From assembly GCF_014451325.2 (NCBI RefSeq), contig NZ_JACSCH020000016.1:1-44116 (forward strand): a stretch of DNA of 44,116 nucleotides. The letters run 5' to 3'. Position numbers and translations under genes: made by a program. A model generated the notes under the pieces. That model was not told where the DNA came from and searched no databases. It was given only the letters and a program-made list of their open reading frames with translations. Position 1 is the first letter of the stretch. Each line of letters opens with the position of its first letter. This stretch comes from Streptomyces sp. CB02980 (lineage in GTDB: Bacteria; Actinomycetota; Actinomycetes; Streptomycetales; Streptomycetaceae). Below, in pieces: positions 1 to 8,509 of this stretch.

Positions 1-108
1 GCCCCGCACGCCGGCACCGTCACCGAACTCGACGTCACACCCGGTTCGACCGTCGCCATGGACCAGATCCTCGCCGTGGTGACGCCCCGCGAGGAGGAGG
101 ACGCGTGA
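1..108 (+). CDS. Acyl-CoA carboxylase biotin-carrier C-terminus (partial)
   Basis: The first 36 codons are open in frame 1 and end with TGA at 106-108; the gene starts before the window. The residues APHAGTVTELDVTPGSTV fit the last strands of a biotinyl/lipoyl carrier domain (the G-x-V-x-E/x-V-x-x-G pattern after the biotinylated lysine). The following LHMG-CoA lyase and acyl-CoA dehydrogenase suggest an acetyl/propionyl/methylcrotonyl-CoA carboxylase alpha chain for branched-chain acyl-CoA breakdown; that part is inferred from context. The stop overlaps the next start (GTGA at 105-108), so the genes are probably one operon. Confidence 0.75.
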   Translation, partial: APHAGTVTELDVTPGSTVAMDQILAVVTPREEEDA

Positions 109-1034
109 GCCTGCCGATGACCGTGAAGGACCCCTCCCTCCCCACCCGGGTACGCATCCACGAGGTCGGGGCCCGGGACGGGCTGCAGAACGAGAAGACG
201 GCCGTCCCGACCGACGTGAAGGCCGAGTTCGTCCGGCGGCTCGCCGCCGCCGGGCTCGGCACGATCGAGGCGACCAGCTTCGTGCACCCGAAGTGGGTGC
301 CCCAACTGGCCGACGCGGAGGAGCTGTTCCCGCTCGTCCGCGACCTCCCGGTCCGGCTCCCGGTGCTCGTGCCGAACGAGCGCGGCCTCGACCGCGCGCT
401 CGCACTCGGGGCCCGCGAGGTCGCCGTGTTCGCCTCGGCGACCGAGTCCTTCGCGAAGGCCAACCTGAACCGGACCGTCGACGAGGCGCTCGCGATGTTC
501 GCGCCGACCGTCACCCGGGCCATAGAGGCCGGTCTCAAGGTCCGCGGCTATCTGTCCATGTGCTTCGGCGACCCCTGGGAGGGCGCCGTCCCGATCGAAC
601 AGGTCGTCCGTGTCACCAAGGCCCTGGCCGACATGGGCTGCGACGAGCTGAGCCTTGGGGACACCATCGGCGTCGCCACCCCCGGGCACGTCCAGGCGCT
701 GCTCACGGCCCTGAACGAGGCCGGTGTCCCCACCTCCCGCCTCGCCGTGCACTTCCACGACACCTACGGCCAGGCCCTCTCCAACACCCTCGCCGCCCTC
801 CGCCACGGAGTGACCACGGTCGACGCCTCCGCCGGCGGCCTCGGCGGCTGCCCGTACGCGAAGAGCGCGACCGGCAATCTCGCCACCGAGGATCTCGTGT
901 GGATGCTCGACGGTCTCGGCATCGAGACCGGGGTCGATCTGGCCGCCCTCACCGCCACAAGCGCGTGGATGGCCGACCAGCTGGGCCGGCCCAGCCCCTC
1001 CCGTACCGTCCGCGCCCTCTCCCACAAGGAGTGA
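105..1034 (+). CDS. Hydroxymethylglutaryl-CoA lyase
   Basis: The 309-residue protein should cleave 3-hydroxy-3-methylglutaryl-CoA to acetyl-CoA and acetoacetate, the last step of leucine catabolism, in the cytoplasm. It is a TIM barrel of the HMGL-like family: the N-terminal VGARDGLQNE (residues 21-30) supplies metal and substrate ligands, HFHDT (about 216-220) is the metal-binding H-x-H, and GLGGCPYAKSATGN contains the catalytic cysteine near residue 249. The length is normal. The GTG start overlaps the preceding stop by four bases and follows a GAGGAGGAGGA ribosome-binding stretch. Eight bases separate it from the acyl-CoA dehydrogenase, so the three genes look cotranscribed. Confidence 0.93.
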   Translation: MSLPMTVKDPSLPTRVRIHEVGARDGLQNEKTAVPTDVKAEFVRRLAAAGLGTIEATSFVHPKWVPQLADAEELFPLVRDLPVRLPVLVPNERGLDRALALGAREVAVFASATESFAKANLNRTVDEALAMFAPTVTRAIEAGLKVRGYLSMCFGDPWEGAVPIEQVVRVTKALADMGCDELSLGDTIGVATPGHVQALLTALNEAGVPTSRLAVHFHDTYGQALSNTLAALRHGVTTVDASAGGLGGCPYAKSATGNLATEDLVWMLDGLGIETGVDLAALTATSAWMADQLGRPSPSRTVRALSHKE

Positions 1035-1042
1035 CGTCCCCC

Positions 1043-2203
1043 ATGTCTCTCGACCACCGGCTCTCCGCAGAGCACGAGGAACTCCGCCGTACCGTCGAGG
1101 CGTTCGCGCACGACGTCGTGGCGCCGAAGATCGGCGACTACTACGAGCGGCACGAGTTCCCGTACGAGATCGTCCGTGAGATGGGCCGTATGGGCCTGTT
1201 CGGGCTGCCGTTCCCCGAGGAGTACGGCGGCATGGGCGGTGACTACCTGGCGCTCGGCATCGCCCTGGAGGAGCTGGCCCGGGTCGACTCCTCCGTGGCG
1301 ATCACCCTGGAGGCGGGTGTCTCGCTCGGGGCGATGCCCGTGTACCTCTTCGGCACGGACGAGCAGAAGCGCGAGTGGCTGCCGAGGCTGTGTGCCGGCG
1401 AGCTGCTCGGTGCCTTCGGTCTGACCGAGCCGGGCGCCGGTTCGGACGCGGGCGGCACCCGTACGACGGCCGTCCGCGACGGCGACCACTGGGTCATCAA
1501 CGGTTCGAAGTGCTTCATCACCAACTCCGGTACGGACATCACGGGTCTGGTGACGGTCACGGCGGTCACCGGCCGCAAGCCCGACGGCCGTCCGCTGATC
1601 TCCTCGATCATCGTCCCCTCCGGCACCCCCGGTTTCACCGTCGCCGCCCCCTACTCGAAGGTCGGCTGGAACGCCTCGGACACCCGTGAGCTGTCCTTCG
1701 ACGACGTCCGCGTCCCGGTGGAGAACCTCCTCGGCGAGGAGGGCCGCGGGTACGCGCAGTTCCTGCGGATCCTCGACGAGGGCCGGGTCGCGATCGCGGC
1801 GCTGGCGACGGGTCTGGCGCAGGGCTGTGTCGACGAGTCGGTGAAGTACGCGAAGGAGCGTCACGCCTTCGGCCGGCCGATCGGCGACAACCAGGCCATC
1901 CAGTTCAAGATCGCCGACATGGAGATGCGGGCACACATGGCCCGGATCGGCTGGCGGGACGCGGCCTCGCGGCTGGTCCTCGGCGAGACGTTCAAGAAGG
2001 AGGCGGCGATCGCGAAGCTGTACTCCTCGACGGTGGCCGTGGACAACGCCCGTGAGGCGACCCAGATCCACGGTGGCTACGGCTTCATGAACGAGTACCC
2101 GGTGGCCCGGATGTGGCGCGACTCGAAGATCCTGGAGATCGGCGAGGGCACGAGCGAGGTCCAGCGCATGCTGATCGCCCGGGAGTTGGGCCTCCAGGCC
2201 TGA
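1043..2203 (+). CDS. Acyl-CoA dehydrogenase
   Basis: This 386-residue FAD enzyme oxidises an acyl-CoA to the 2-enoyl-CoA. All three acyl-CoA dehydrogenase domains are visible: the alpha-helical N-terminus, the middle beta domain with AFGLTEPGAGSDAGG, and the C-terminal helical domain with QIHGGYGFMNEYPVAR. GEGTSEVQ near the C-terminus carries the glutamate at the place of the catalytic base in short/medium-chain enzymes. Position after a carboxylase and HMG-CoA lyase suggests isovaleryl-CoA or another branched-chain substrate, but the sequence alone does not settle the substrate. The ATG at 1043 was chosen because the family begins just before this helix; a longer reading into the preceding gene is a frame shadow. 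Confidence 0.92.
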   Translation: MSLDHRLSAEHEELRRTVEAFAHDVVAPKIGDYYERHEFPYEIVREMGRMGLFGLPFPEEYGGMGGDYLALGIALEELARVDSSVAITLEAGVSLGAMPVYLFGTDEQKREWLPRLCAGELLGAFGLTEPGAGSDAGGTRTTAVRDGDHWVINGSKCFITNSGTDITGLVTVTAVTGRKPDGRPLISSIIVPSGTPGFTVAAPYSKVGWNASDTRELSFDDVRVPVENLLGEEGRGYAQFLRILDEGRVAIAALATGLAQGCVDESVKYAKERHAFGRPIGDNQAIQFKIADMEMRAHMARIGWRDAASRLVLGETFKKEAAIAKLYSSTVAVDNAREATQIHGGYGFMNEYPVARMWRDSKILEIGEGTSEVQRMLIARELGLQA

Positions 2204-2288
2204 CCCGGCTCGGCCCGGCACGGCTCGGCCCGACCCGTCCTGACCCGGTCTGGCCCGGCCCGGCCCGACCCGACCCGGTCCGGCTCGC
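2204..2288 (+). repeat. Degenerate C/G-rich short tandem repeat
   Basis: Directly after the acyl-CoA dehydrogenase stop the DNA is a run of imperfect units such as GGCCCGGC, CCCGACC and CGGCTCGG, almost lacking A. It looks like slippage-grown low-complexity sequence before the terminator hairpin. It does not read as a conserved protein. Confidence 0.6.
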
Positions 2289-2290
2289 AC

Positions 2291-2327
2291 GGAGGGTCCG
2301 CCGCCCCGAGGGGGTGGCGGGCCCTCC
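2291..2327 (+). terminator. Hairpin after the acyl-CoA catabolic operon
   Basis: GGAGGGTCCGCC pairs with GGCGGGCCCTCC over 12 bp (one T-G pair) around a 13-base loop. There is no clear T tract, which is common in Streptomyces. It separates the catabolic genes from the iron-regulated promoter at 2347. Confidence 0.6.
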
Positions 2328-2346
2328 CCCCTTACCTGTGTTTATG

Positions 2347-2361
2347 AGGTTAGGCTAACCT
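2347..2361 (+). promoter_or_regulatory. Iron box (DmdR1/IdeR type) upstream of the siderophore-interacting protein
   Basis: AGGTTAGGCTAACCT is an almost perfect inverted repeat matching the actinobacterial iron box TTAGGTTAGGCTAACCTAA. Only eight bases separate it from the ATG at 2370. DmdR1 with Fe(II) is known to bind such boxes and repress siderophore genes in Streptomyces. Confidence 0.92.
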
Positions 2362-2369
2362 ATGTTTTC

Positions 2370-3230
2370 ATGACGAACCCCGAGACCGCCCCCTTCCAGT
2401 TCTTCCACCTGCGGGTGGACCGGACCCGGCGGCTCGGCCCGTCCCTGGTCCGCGTCACCTTCACCGGCGACGAGCTGAAGAACTTCGCCGCCGGCGGCCG
2501 CGACCAGTCGCTCTCCCTCTTCCTGCCGCACCCCGGCCAGGACGCGCCCGTCCTGCCGCCGCTCGACGACCCGGACATGTACGCGATCCTCGGCGCCTGG
2601 CGCGCGATGCCCGACGACGTGCGGGCCGTGATGCGTTCGTACACCGTCCGCGAGCAGCGCTCCGAGCCGGAGCACACCGAGAACGCCGTCGACATCGACT
2701 TCGCGATCCACGAGGACGGCGGCCCCGCCTGCCGTTGGGCCTCGCGGGCCACCCCCGGCGACCGCGTGGTCGTCCTCGGCCCGGCGATCGCCGAGAACAC
2801 GGGTGTCCGCTTCCAGCTGCCCGAGGACGCCGACTCCGTCCTGATCTGGGCGGACGAGACGGCCCTTCCGGCCGCCTCGGCGATCCTGGAGTGGCTGCCG
2901 GCCGAGACCCGCGCCCAGGTGTTCCTGGAGGTGCCGTACTCCGGCGACCGTACGGAACTGGCGACACAGGCGGACGCGACCGTCACCTGGCTCGTACGCG
3001 AGGAGGGGGCGCCGTCCGCCGTGGACGCGGTGCGCGGCGCCGAGCTGCCCGGGGAGGCCCCGTACGTCTGGATCGCGGGCGAGTCGGGCGCGGTGAAGGC
3101 GCTGCGCCGGCACTTCGTGCGGGACCGTGAACTCGACCGGCGCCGGGTGACGTTCGTCGGCTACTGGCGCAAGGGCCTGTCCGAGGACGCGCTGCGCGAG
3201 GTCCCGGACGAGACTCAGGAAGACGCGTAG
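2370..3230 (+). CDS. desF: Siderophore-interacting protein (ferric-siderophore reductase, ViuB/SIP family)
   Basis: The 286-residue flavoprotein probably reduces imported ferrioxamine in the cytoplasm with NAD(P)H so that Fe(II) is released. The FAD-binding barrel fills residues 10-130 and includes the flavin motif RSYTVR (89-94); the SIP C-terminal half ends with WIAGESGAVKALRRHF and FVGYWRKG, the usual family ending. It lies directly upstream of desABCD and has its own iron box, so it should be induced by iron starvation. No purine-rich ribosome-binding site lies between the box and the ATG, which suggests a leaderless or very short-leader transcript. The symbol follows usage for the equivalent S. 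coelicolor gene, from memory. Confidence 0.9.
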   Translation: MTNPETAPFQFFHLRVDRTRRLGPSLVRVTFTGDELKNFAAGGRDQSLSLFLPHPGQDAPVLPPLDDPDMYAILGAWRAMPDDVRAVMRSYTVREQRSEPEHTENAVDIDFAIHEDGGPACRWASRATPGDRVVVLGPAIAENTGVRFQLPEDADSVLIWADETALPAASAILEWLPAETRAQVFLEVPYSGDRTELATQADATVTWLVREEGAPSAVDAVRGAELPGEAPYVWIAGESGAVKALRRHFVRDRELDRRRVTFVGYWRKGLSEDALREVPDETQEDA

Positions 3231-3325
3231 CCCAGGGCACACCCCGCCAAAAGCGGACAGTCCGGTCGATGGCGGCCGTCAACTGCCGTGACATGCGAGG
3301 GGCGAGAGGTCGTTGCGGTGGAAAG

Positions 3326-3344
3326 TTAGGTTAGGCTAACCTTG
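3326..3344 (+). promoter_or_regulatory. Iron box upstream of desABCD
   Basis: TTAGGTTAGGCTAACCTTG matches the 19-bp iron-box consensus at nearly every position and shares GTTAGGCTAACCT with the box at 2347. It lies 76 bases before the desA ATG, in a 190-base gap, and should make the whole operon iron-repressed through DmdR1/IdeR. Confidence 0.95.
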
Positions 3345-3420
3345 TTTTCACCGCGTCGCCCCTCGCCCCTTTCCCCTGTCCGGAGGGCGCGACCGAGCCC
3401 CGTACCTGGAGGCCCCCCAC

Positions 3421-4860
3421 ATGCGCTCTCACCTGCTCAACGACGCCACGGCGGAGAGCTACCGGCGCTCCGTCACCGAAGGAGTCGAGCGGGTGGCGGA
3501 CAAACTCGCCGCGACGCGACGTCCGTTCACCGGAGTGACCCCCGCCGAGCTCGCCCCCGTCATCGACGCCGTCGACCTCGACCGTCCGCTCGGCGACTCC
3601 TCCGCCGCGCTCGACGAGCTGGAGAGCGTCTACCTCCGCGACGCCGTCTACTTCCACCACCCCCGGTACCTGGGCCACCTCAACTGCCCGGTGGTCATCC
3701 CCGCCGTGCTCGGCGAGGCCGTCCTCTCGGCGGTCAACTCCTCGCTCGACACCTGGGACCAGAGCGCGGGCGCCACCCTCATCGAGCGCAAGCTCATCGA
3801 CTGGACCAACGGCCGCATCGGCTTCGGCCCGGGCGCCGACGGCGTCTTCACCAGCGGCGGGTCGCAGTCCAACCTCCAGGCCCTGCTCCTCGCCCGCGAG
3901 GAGGCCAAGAGCGACGACCTGTCGAAGCTCCGGATCTTCTCCTCCGAGTGCAGCCACTTCAGCGTCCAGAAGTCGGCCACCCTCCTCGGCCTCGGCCAGG
4001 ACGCCGTCATCTCCATACCGGTCGACCGGAACAAGCGGATGCAGTCCGTCGTCCTCGCCGCCGAGCTGGAGGCCTGCCGCGCCGAGGGCCTCGTCCCGAT
4101 GGTGATCGTCGCCACCGCCGGCACCACCGACTTCGGCTCCATCGACCCGCTGCCCGAGATCGCCGCCCTGGCCGACGAGTACGGCGCCTGGATGCACGTG
4201 GACGCCGCCTACGGCTGCGGACTGCTCGCCTCCCCGACCCGCCGCGGGCTCCTGGCCGGCATCGAGCGGGCCGACTCGGTCACCGTCGACTTCCACAAGT
4301 CCTTCTTCCAGCCGGTGAGTTCCTCGGCGATCCTGGTCCGCGACGGAGCCACCCTGCGCCACGCGACCTACCACGCGGACTACCTCAACCCGCGCCGCAC
4401 GATCGCGGAGCAGATCCCCAACCAGGTCGACAAGTCCCTCCAGACCACCCGCCGCTTCGACGCGCTCAAGCTGTGGATGACCCTGCGCGTGATGGGCGCC
4501 GACGGTGTCGGCCGGCTCTTCGACGAGGTCTGCGACCTGGCCGCCGAGGGCTTCGCGCTGCTCGCCGCCGACCCGCGCTACGACGTCGTGGTCGAGCCGC
4601 AGATCTCCACCCTCGTCTACCGCTACATCCCGGAGGACGTCACGTCCCCCGAGGACATCGACCGGGCCAATCTGCACGCCCGCAAGGCCCTGTTCGCGTC
4701 CGGCGAGGCCGTCGTCGCCGGCACCAAGGTCGACGGCCGCCAGTACCTCAAGTTCACCCTGCTCAACCCCGAGACCACCGCGGCCGACATCGCCGCCGTC
4801 CTCGATCTGATCGCCGGCTACGCCGAGCAGTACCTGGGAGAGACCCTTGTCCACGCCTGA
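3421..4860 (+). CDS. desA: Lysine decarboxylase DesA (PLP-dependent)
   Basis: DesA decarboxylates L-lysine to cadaverine, the first committed step of desferrioxamine synthesis. The 479-residue protein is a fold-type I, group II decarboxylase: TSGGSQSNLQAL binds the cofactor phosphate, HVDAAYGCG contains the aspartate that pairs with the pyridine nitrogen, and VDFHKSFFQP supplies the Schiff-base lysine at about residue 293. The start is the ATG just after CCTGGAGGCCCCCCAC, which contains a GGAGG ribosome-binding site. It is the first gene of desABCD, and its end overlaps the desB start by 14 bases. Confidence 0.96.
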   Translation: MRSHLLNDATAESYRRSVTEGVERVADKLAATRRPFTGVTPAELAPVIDAVDLDRPLGDSSAALDELESVYLRDAVYFHHPRYLGHLNCPVVIPAVLGEAVLSAVNSSLDTWDQSAGATLIERKLIDWTNGRIGFGPGADGVFTSGGSQSNLQALLLAREEAKSDDLSKLRIFSSECSHFSVQKSATLLGLGQDAVISIPVDRNKRMQSVVLAAELEACRAEGLVPMVIVATAGTTDFGSIDPLPEIAALADEYGAWMHVDAAYGCGLLASPTRRGLLAGIERADSVTVDFHKSFFQPVSSSAILVRDGATLRHATYHADYLNPRRTIAEQIPNQVDKSLQTTRRFDALKLWMTLRVMGADGVGRLFDEVCDLAAEGFALLAADPRYDVVVEPQISTLVYRYIPEDVTSPEDIDRANLHARKALFASGEAVVAGTKVDGRQYLKFTLLNPETTAADIAAVLDLIAGYAEQYLGETLVHA

Positions 4861-6130
4861 GACGACCGAGATCCACGACTTCATCGGCATCGGACTCGGT
4901 CCGTTCAACCTCGGCCTCGCCTGCCTGACCGAGCCGATCGACGAGCTGAACGGTCTCTTCCTGGAGTCGAAGCCCGACTTCGAGTGGCACTCGGGGATGT
5001 TCCTCGAGGGCGCCCACCTCCAGACCCCGTTCATGTCGGACCTGGTCACGATGGCCGACCCGACCTCGCCGTACTCCTTCCTGAGCTACCTGAAGGACAA
5101 GGGCCGGCTGTACTCGTTCTACATCCGCGAGAACTTCTACCCGCTGCGGACCGAGTACAACGACTACTGCCGCTGGGCCGCCGGGCGCCTCTCCTCCGTC
5201 CGCTTCTCGACGACCGTCGCGACCGTGACGTTCGACGAGGCCGCCGAGGTGTACGTGGTGACCACCGAGACCGGAGAAACGTTCCGCTCGCGTCGTCTGG
5301 TCCTCGGCACCGGCACCCCGGCGTACGTCCCCGAGACCTGCCGGGGCCTCGGCGGCGACCTGATCCACAACTCGCGCTACCTCCCGAACAAGGAGGAGCT
5401 CCAGAAGAAGAAGTCGATCACCCTGGTCGGCAGCGGCCAGAGCGCCGCCGAGATCTACTACGACCTCCTCGGCGAGATCGACGTCCACGGGTACAAGCTC
5501 AACTGGGTGACCCGCTCCCCGCGCTTCTTCCCGCTGGAGTACACCAAGCTCACCCTGGAGATGACCTCCCCGGAGTACGTGGACTACTTCCACGCGCTCC
5601 CCGAGCGGACCCGCTACCGCCTGGAGACCGAGCAGAAGGGCCTCTTCAAGGGCATCGACGGCGAGCTGATCGACGCCATCTTCGACCTGCTCTACCAGAA
5701 GAACCTCGACGGCCCCGTGCCCACCCGCCTCCTCACCAACTCCGCGCTGCACACCGCCGCGTACGAGGAGTCGACGGGCACGTACACCCTCGGCTTCCGC
5801 CAGGAGGAGCAGGAGAAGGACTTCACCCTGGACACCGAGGGCCTGATCCTCGCCACCGGGTACAAGTACGCCGTCCCCGCCTTCCTCGAGCCGGTCCGCG
5901 ACCGCCTCAACTGGGACGGCCAGGGCCGCTTCGACGTGGCCCGCAACTACGCGATCGACACGACGGGCCGCGGGGTGTTCCTGCAGAACTCCTCCGTGCA
6001 CACCCACTCGATCACCTCGCCCGACCTCGGCATGGGGGCGTACCGCAACGCGTACATCATCGGGGCGATGCTGGGCTACGAGTACTACCCCGTCGAGAAG
6101 ACCATCGCTTTCCAGGAGTTCGCCGCATGA
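4847..6130 (+). CDS. desB: Cadaverine N-monooxygenase DesB
   Basis: DesB is a flavin-dependent N-monooxygenase that converts cadaverine to N-hydroxycadaverine. The 427-residue protein has the N-terminal FAD motif GIGLGPFNLGLA (about residues 13-24), the NADPH-binding LVGSGQSAAEIYYDL (about 193-207) and the late LATGYKY typical of IucD/SidA/PvdA-type enzymes. The start is a TTG at 4847 inside the end of desA, preceded by CTGGGAGAGACCC; no in-frame ATG or GTG lies near enough to keep the FAD motif. The overlap and rare start suggest translational coupling. Its stop overlaps the desC start (ATGA). Confidence 0.95.
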   Translation: MSTPETTEIHDFIGIGLGPFNLGLACLTEPIDELNGLFLESKPDFEWHSGMFLEGAHLQTPFMSDLVTMADPTSPYSFLSYLKDKGRLYSFYIRENFYPLRTEYNDYCRWAAGRLSSVRFSTTVATVTFDEAAEVYVVTTETGETFRSRRLVLGTGTPAYVPETCRGLGGDLIHNSRYLPNKEELQKKKSITLVGSGQSAAEIYYDLLGEIDVHGYKLNWVTRSPRFFPLEYTKLTLEMTSPEYVDYFHALPERTRYRLETEQKGLFKGIDGELIDAIFDLLYQKNLDGPVPTRLLTNSALHTAAYEESTGTYTLGFRQEEQEKDFTLDTEGLILATGYKYAVPAFLEPVRDRLNWDGQGRFDVARNYAIDTTGRGVFLQNSSVHTHSITSPDLGMGAYRNAYIIGAMLGYEYYPVEKTIAFQEFAA

Positions 6131-6657
6131 CCGTCCTCTTCCGCCCGCTCGACCCCGTCAAGGACGCGGAGCTGCTCCACGGCTGGGTCACCCACCCCAA
6201 GGCCGCGTTCTGGATGATGCAGGACGCGAGCGTCGAGGACGTCGTGCGCGAGTACACGGCCTTCGCCGCCCACCCGCACCACGAGGCGTTCATCGGCCTG
6301 GTCGACGGGGTCCCCGCGATCCTCATGGAGCGCTACGACCCGGCCCACCTGGAGCTGGTCGGTCTCTACGACCCGCTCCCCGGCGACGTCGGCATGCACT
6401 TCCTCGTCGCCCCGACCGACACCCCGGTGCACGGCTTCACCCGCAAGGTGATCACCGCCGTGATGACGGAGCTGTTCGCCGACCCGGCGACCGTCCGGGT
6501 CGTCGTCGAGCCGGACGTGTCCAACAAGGCCGTCCACGCCCTCAACGAGGCCGTCGGCTTCGTGCCGGAGCGGGAGATCCAGAAGCCGGAGAAGAAGGCT
6601 CTGCTGAGCTTCTGCACCCGGGAGCAGTTCGAGGCCGCCGTGGGAGTCGCCGCATGA
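6127..6657 (+). CDS. desC: N-hydroxycadaverine acyltransferase DesC
   Basis: DesC transfers a succinyl or acetyl group from acyl-CoA to N-hydroxycadaverine and so makes the hydroxamate building blocks. The 176-residue protein matches the GNAT-like acyltransferases of siderophore pathways (AlcB/IucB-like): an early WVTHPKAAFWMMQ segment, VGLYDPLPGDVGMHFLVAP forming the core strands, and VRVVVEPDVSNKAVHALNEAVGFVPE at the acyl-CoA site. It overlaps desB by four bases (ATGA) and desD by four bases (ATGA), so it must be translated as part of the operon. Confidence 0.94.
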   Translation: MTVLFRPLDPVKDAELLHGWVTHPKAAFWMMQDASVEDVVREYTAFAAHPHHEAFIGLVDGVPAILMERYDPAHLELVGLYDPLPGDVGMHFLVAPTDTPVHGFTRKVITAVMTELFADPATVRVVVEPDVSNKAVHALNEAVGFVPEREIQKPEKKALLSFCTREQFEAAVGVAA

Positions 6658-8441
6658 GCACCACCGATGTGTCGAACCCCGTCGCGCACCTCACCCCCGA
6701 GCTCTGGGCGGACGCCAACCGCGCGCTGATCCGCAAGGGTCTCGCGGAGTTCGCCCACGAGCGGCTCCTCGACCCGCGGGAGCTCGGCGAGAGCCGCTAC
6801 GTGGTCCTGTCGGACGACGGCGCCACCGAGTACCGCTTCACCGCGGACCGGTACGCCCTCGACCACTGGCAGGTCTACGCCGAGTCGATCAGCCGCCACC
6901 GCGGCGACGAGCAGCTTCCGCTGGACGCCCTCCAGTTCATCACCGAGCTGCGCGGCGCGCTGGGCCTGAGCGACGAGGTCCTGCCGGTCTACCTGGAGGA
7001 GATCTCCTCCACGCTCGCCGGTACGGCGTTCAAGGCGACCAAGGAGCCGGTCACCTCCGCCGAGCTCACCCACGCCGGTTTCCAGGCGATCGAGACGGGG
7101 ATGACCGAGGGCCACCCCTGCTTCGTCGCCAACAACGGCCGGCTCGGCTTCGGCGTCGACGAGTTCCGCGCGTACGCCCCCGAGGCGGCGAGCGGGATCC
7201 ATCTGATCTGGCTGGCGGCGCGGCGCGACCGCACCACCTTCACGGCCGGCGCGGGCATCGACTACGAGACCTTCGTCCGCGCGGAGCTGGGCGACGCGAC
7301 GGTGGACGGCTTCGCGGCGACCCTGGCGGCCCGCGGCCTGGACCTGGCCGACTACCTCCTCATGCCGGCGCACCCGTGGCAGTGGTGGAACAAGCTGTCC
7401 GTCACCTTCGCGGCCGAGGTCGCACAGCAGCGTCTGGTGTACCTGGGCGCGGGCGACGACACGTATCTGGCGCAGCAGTCGATCCGTACCTTCTTCAACA
7501 CCTCGGACCCGGCCAAGCACTACGTGAAGACCGCCCTCTCGGTCCTCAACATGGGCTTCATGCGGGGCCTTTCGGCCGCGTACATGGAGGCCACCCCGGC
7601 CATCAACGACTGGCTGCACACGCTGATCCAGTCGGACGCGACGTTCCGCTCGGTCCGCTTCTCGATCATCCGCGAGCGGGCGGCCGTCGGCTACCGGCAC
7701 CTGGAGTACGAGGCCGCGACCGACCGCTACTCGCCGTACCGCAAGATGCTGGCGGCGCTCTGGCGCGAGTCCCCCGTGCCGACCCTCGCCGAGGGCGAGC
7801 GGCTCGCGACGATGGCGTCCCTCGTTCACGTGGACCACACGGGCGCGTCGTTCGCGGGCGCGCTGATCAAGGAGTCGGGCCTGGAGGCCTCGGTCTGGCT
7901 CCGCCAGTACCTGGACGCCTACCTGCTCCCGGTCCTGCACAGCTTCTACGCGTACGACCTGGCGTTCATGCCGCACGGCGAGAACGTGATCCTGGTCCTC
8001 GACGAGCGCGGCGCGGTGTCGCGGGCGATCTTCAAGGACATCGCCGAGGAGATCGTCGTCATGGACCCGGCGGCGGTCCTGCCGCCGGCGGTGGAGCGGG
8101 TCCGTGCGGAGATCCCCGAGGACATGAAGCTCCTCTCGGTCTTCACGGACGTCTTCGACTGCTTCTTCCGCTTCCTGGCGGCGACGCTCGCCACGGAGGG
8201 CGTCCTCGACGAGGACGGCTTCTGGCGGACGGTCGCGGAGTGCGTGCGCGGCTACGAGCAGTCGAAGCCGGAACTGGCGGACCGGTTCGCCCAGTACGAC
8301 ATGTTCGCGGAGACCTTCGCCCTGTCGGCCCTGAACCGCCTCCAGCTCCGCAACAACAAGCAGATGGTCGACCTCTCGGACCCGTCGGCGGCCCTCCAGC
8401 TCGTCGGCGACCTGGTCAACCCGATCGCCCGCTTCGCGTAA
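6654..8441 (+). CDS. desD: Desferrioxamine synthetase DesD (NIS synthetase)
   Basis: DesD is an ATP-dependent NRPS-independent siderophore synthetase that joins N-hydroxy-N-succinylcadaverine units and closes the macrocycle of desferrioxamine E, or forms linear B-type products. The 595-residue protein has the IucA/IucC family hallmarks: GHPCFVANNGRLGFG near residues 145-160, PAHPWQWWNK, the KTALSVLNMGFMRGL segment and the MPHGENVILVL motif in the ferric-reductase-like C-terminal domain. It closes desABCD and is followed by a strong hairpin at 8457-8491. Confidence 0.96.
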   Translation: MSTTDVSNPVAHLTPELWADANRALIRKGLAEFAHERLLDPRELGESRYVVLSDDGATEYRFTADRYALDHWQVYAESISRHRGDEQLPLDALQFITELRGALGLSDEVLPVYLEEISSTLAGTAFKATKEPVTSAELTHAGFQAIETGMTEGHPCFVANNGRLGFGVDEFRAYAPEAASGIHLIWLAARRDRTTFTAGAGIDYETFVRAELGDATVDGFAATLAARGLDLADYLLMPAHPWQWWNKLSVTFAAEVAQQRLVYLGAGDDTYLAQQSIRTFFNTSDPAKHYVKTALSVLNMGFMRGLSAAYMEATPAINDWLHTLIQSDATFRSVRFSIIRERAAVGYRHLEYEAATDRYSPYRKMLAALWRESPVPTLAEGERLATMASLVHVDHTGASFAGALIKESGLEASVWLRQYLDAYLLPVLHSFYAYDLAFMPHGENVILVLDERGAVSRAIFKDIAEEIVVMDPAAVLPPAVERVRAEIPEDMKLLSVFTDVFDCFFRFLAATLATEGVLDEDGFWRTVAECVRGYEQSKPELADRFAQYDMFAETFALSALNRLQLRNNKQMVDLSDPSAALQLVGDLVNPIARFA

Positions 8442-8456
8442 CCCCCGGACCGATGC

Positions 8457-8491
8457 GAGCCCCGGCGGAGTACGGTCCTCCGCCGGGGCTC
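8457..8491 (+). terminator. Terminator between desD and the convergent hexosaminidase gene
   Basis: GAGCCCCGGCGGAG pairs perfectly with CTCCGCCGGGGCTC (14 bp) around a 7-base loop. It lies between convergent genes, so it may serve both strands. Confidence 0.85.
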
Positions 8492-8509
8492 ACATCTGTG
8501 TGTACGGGG

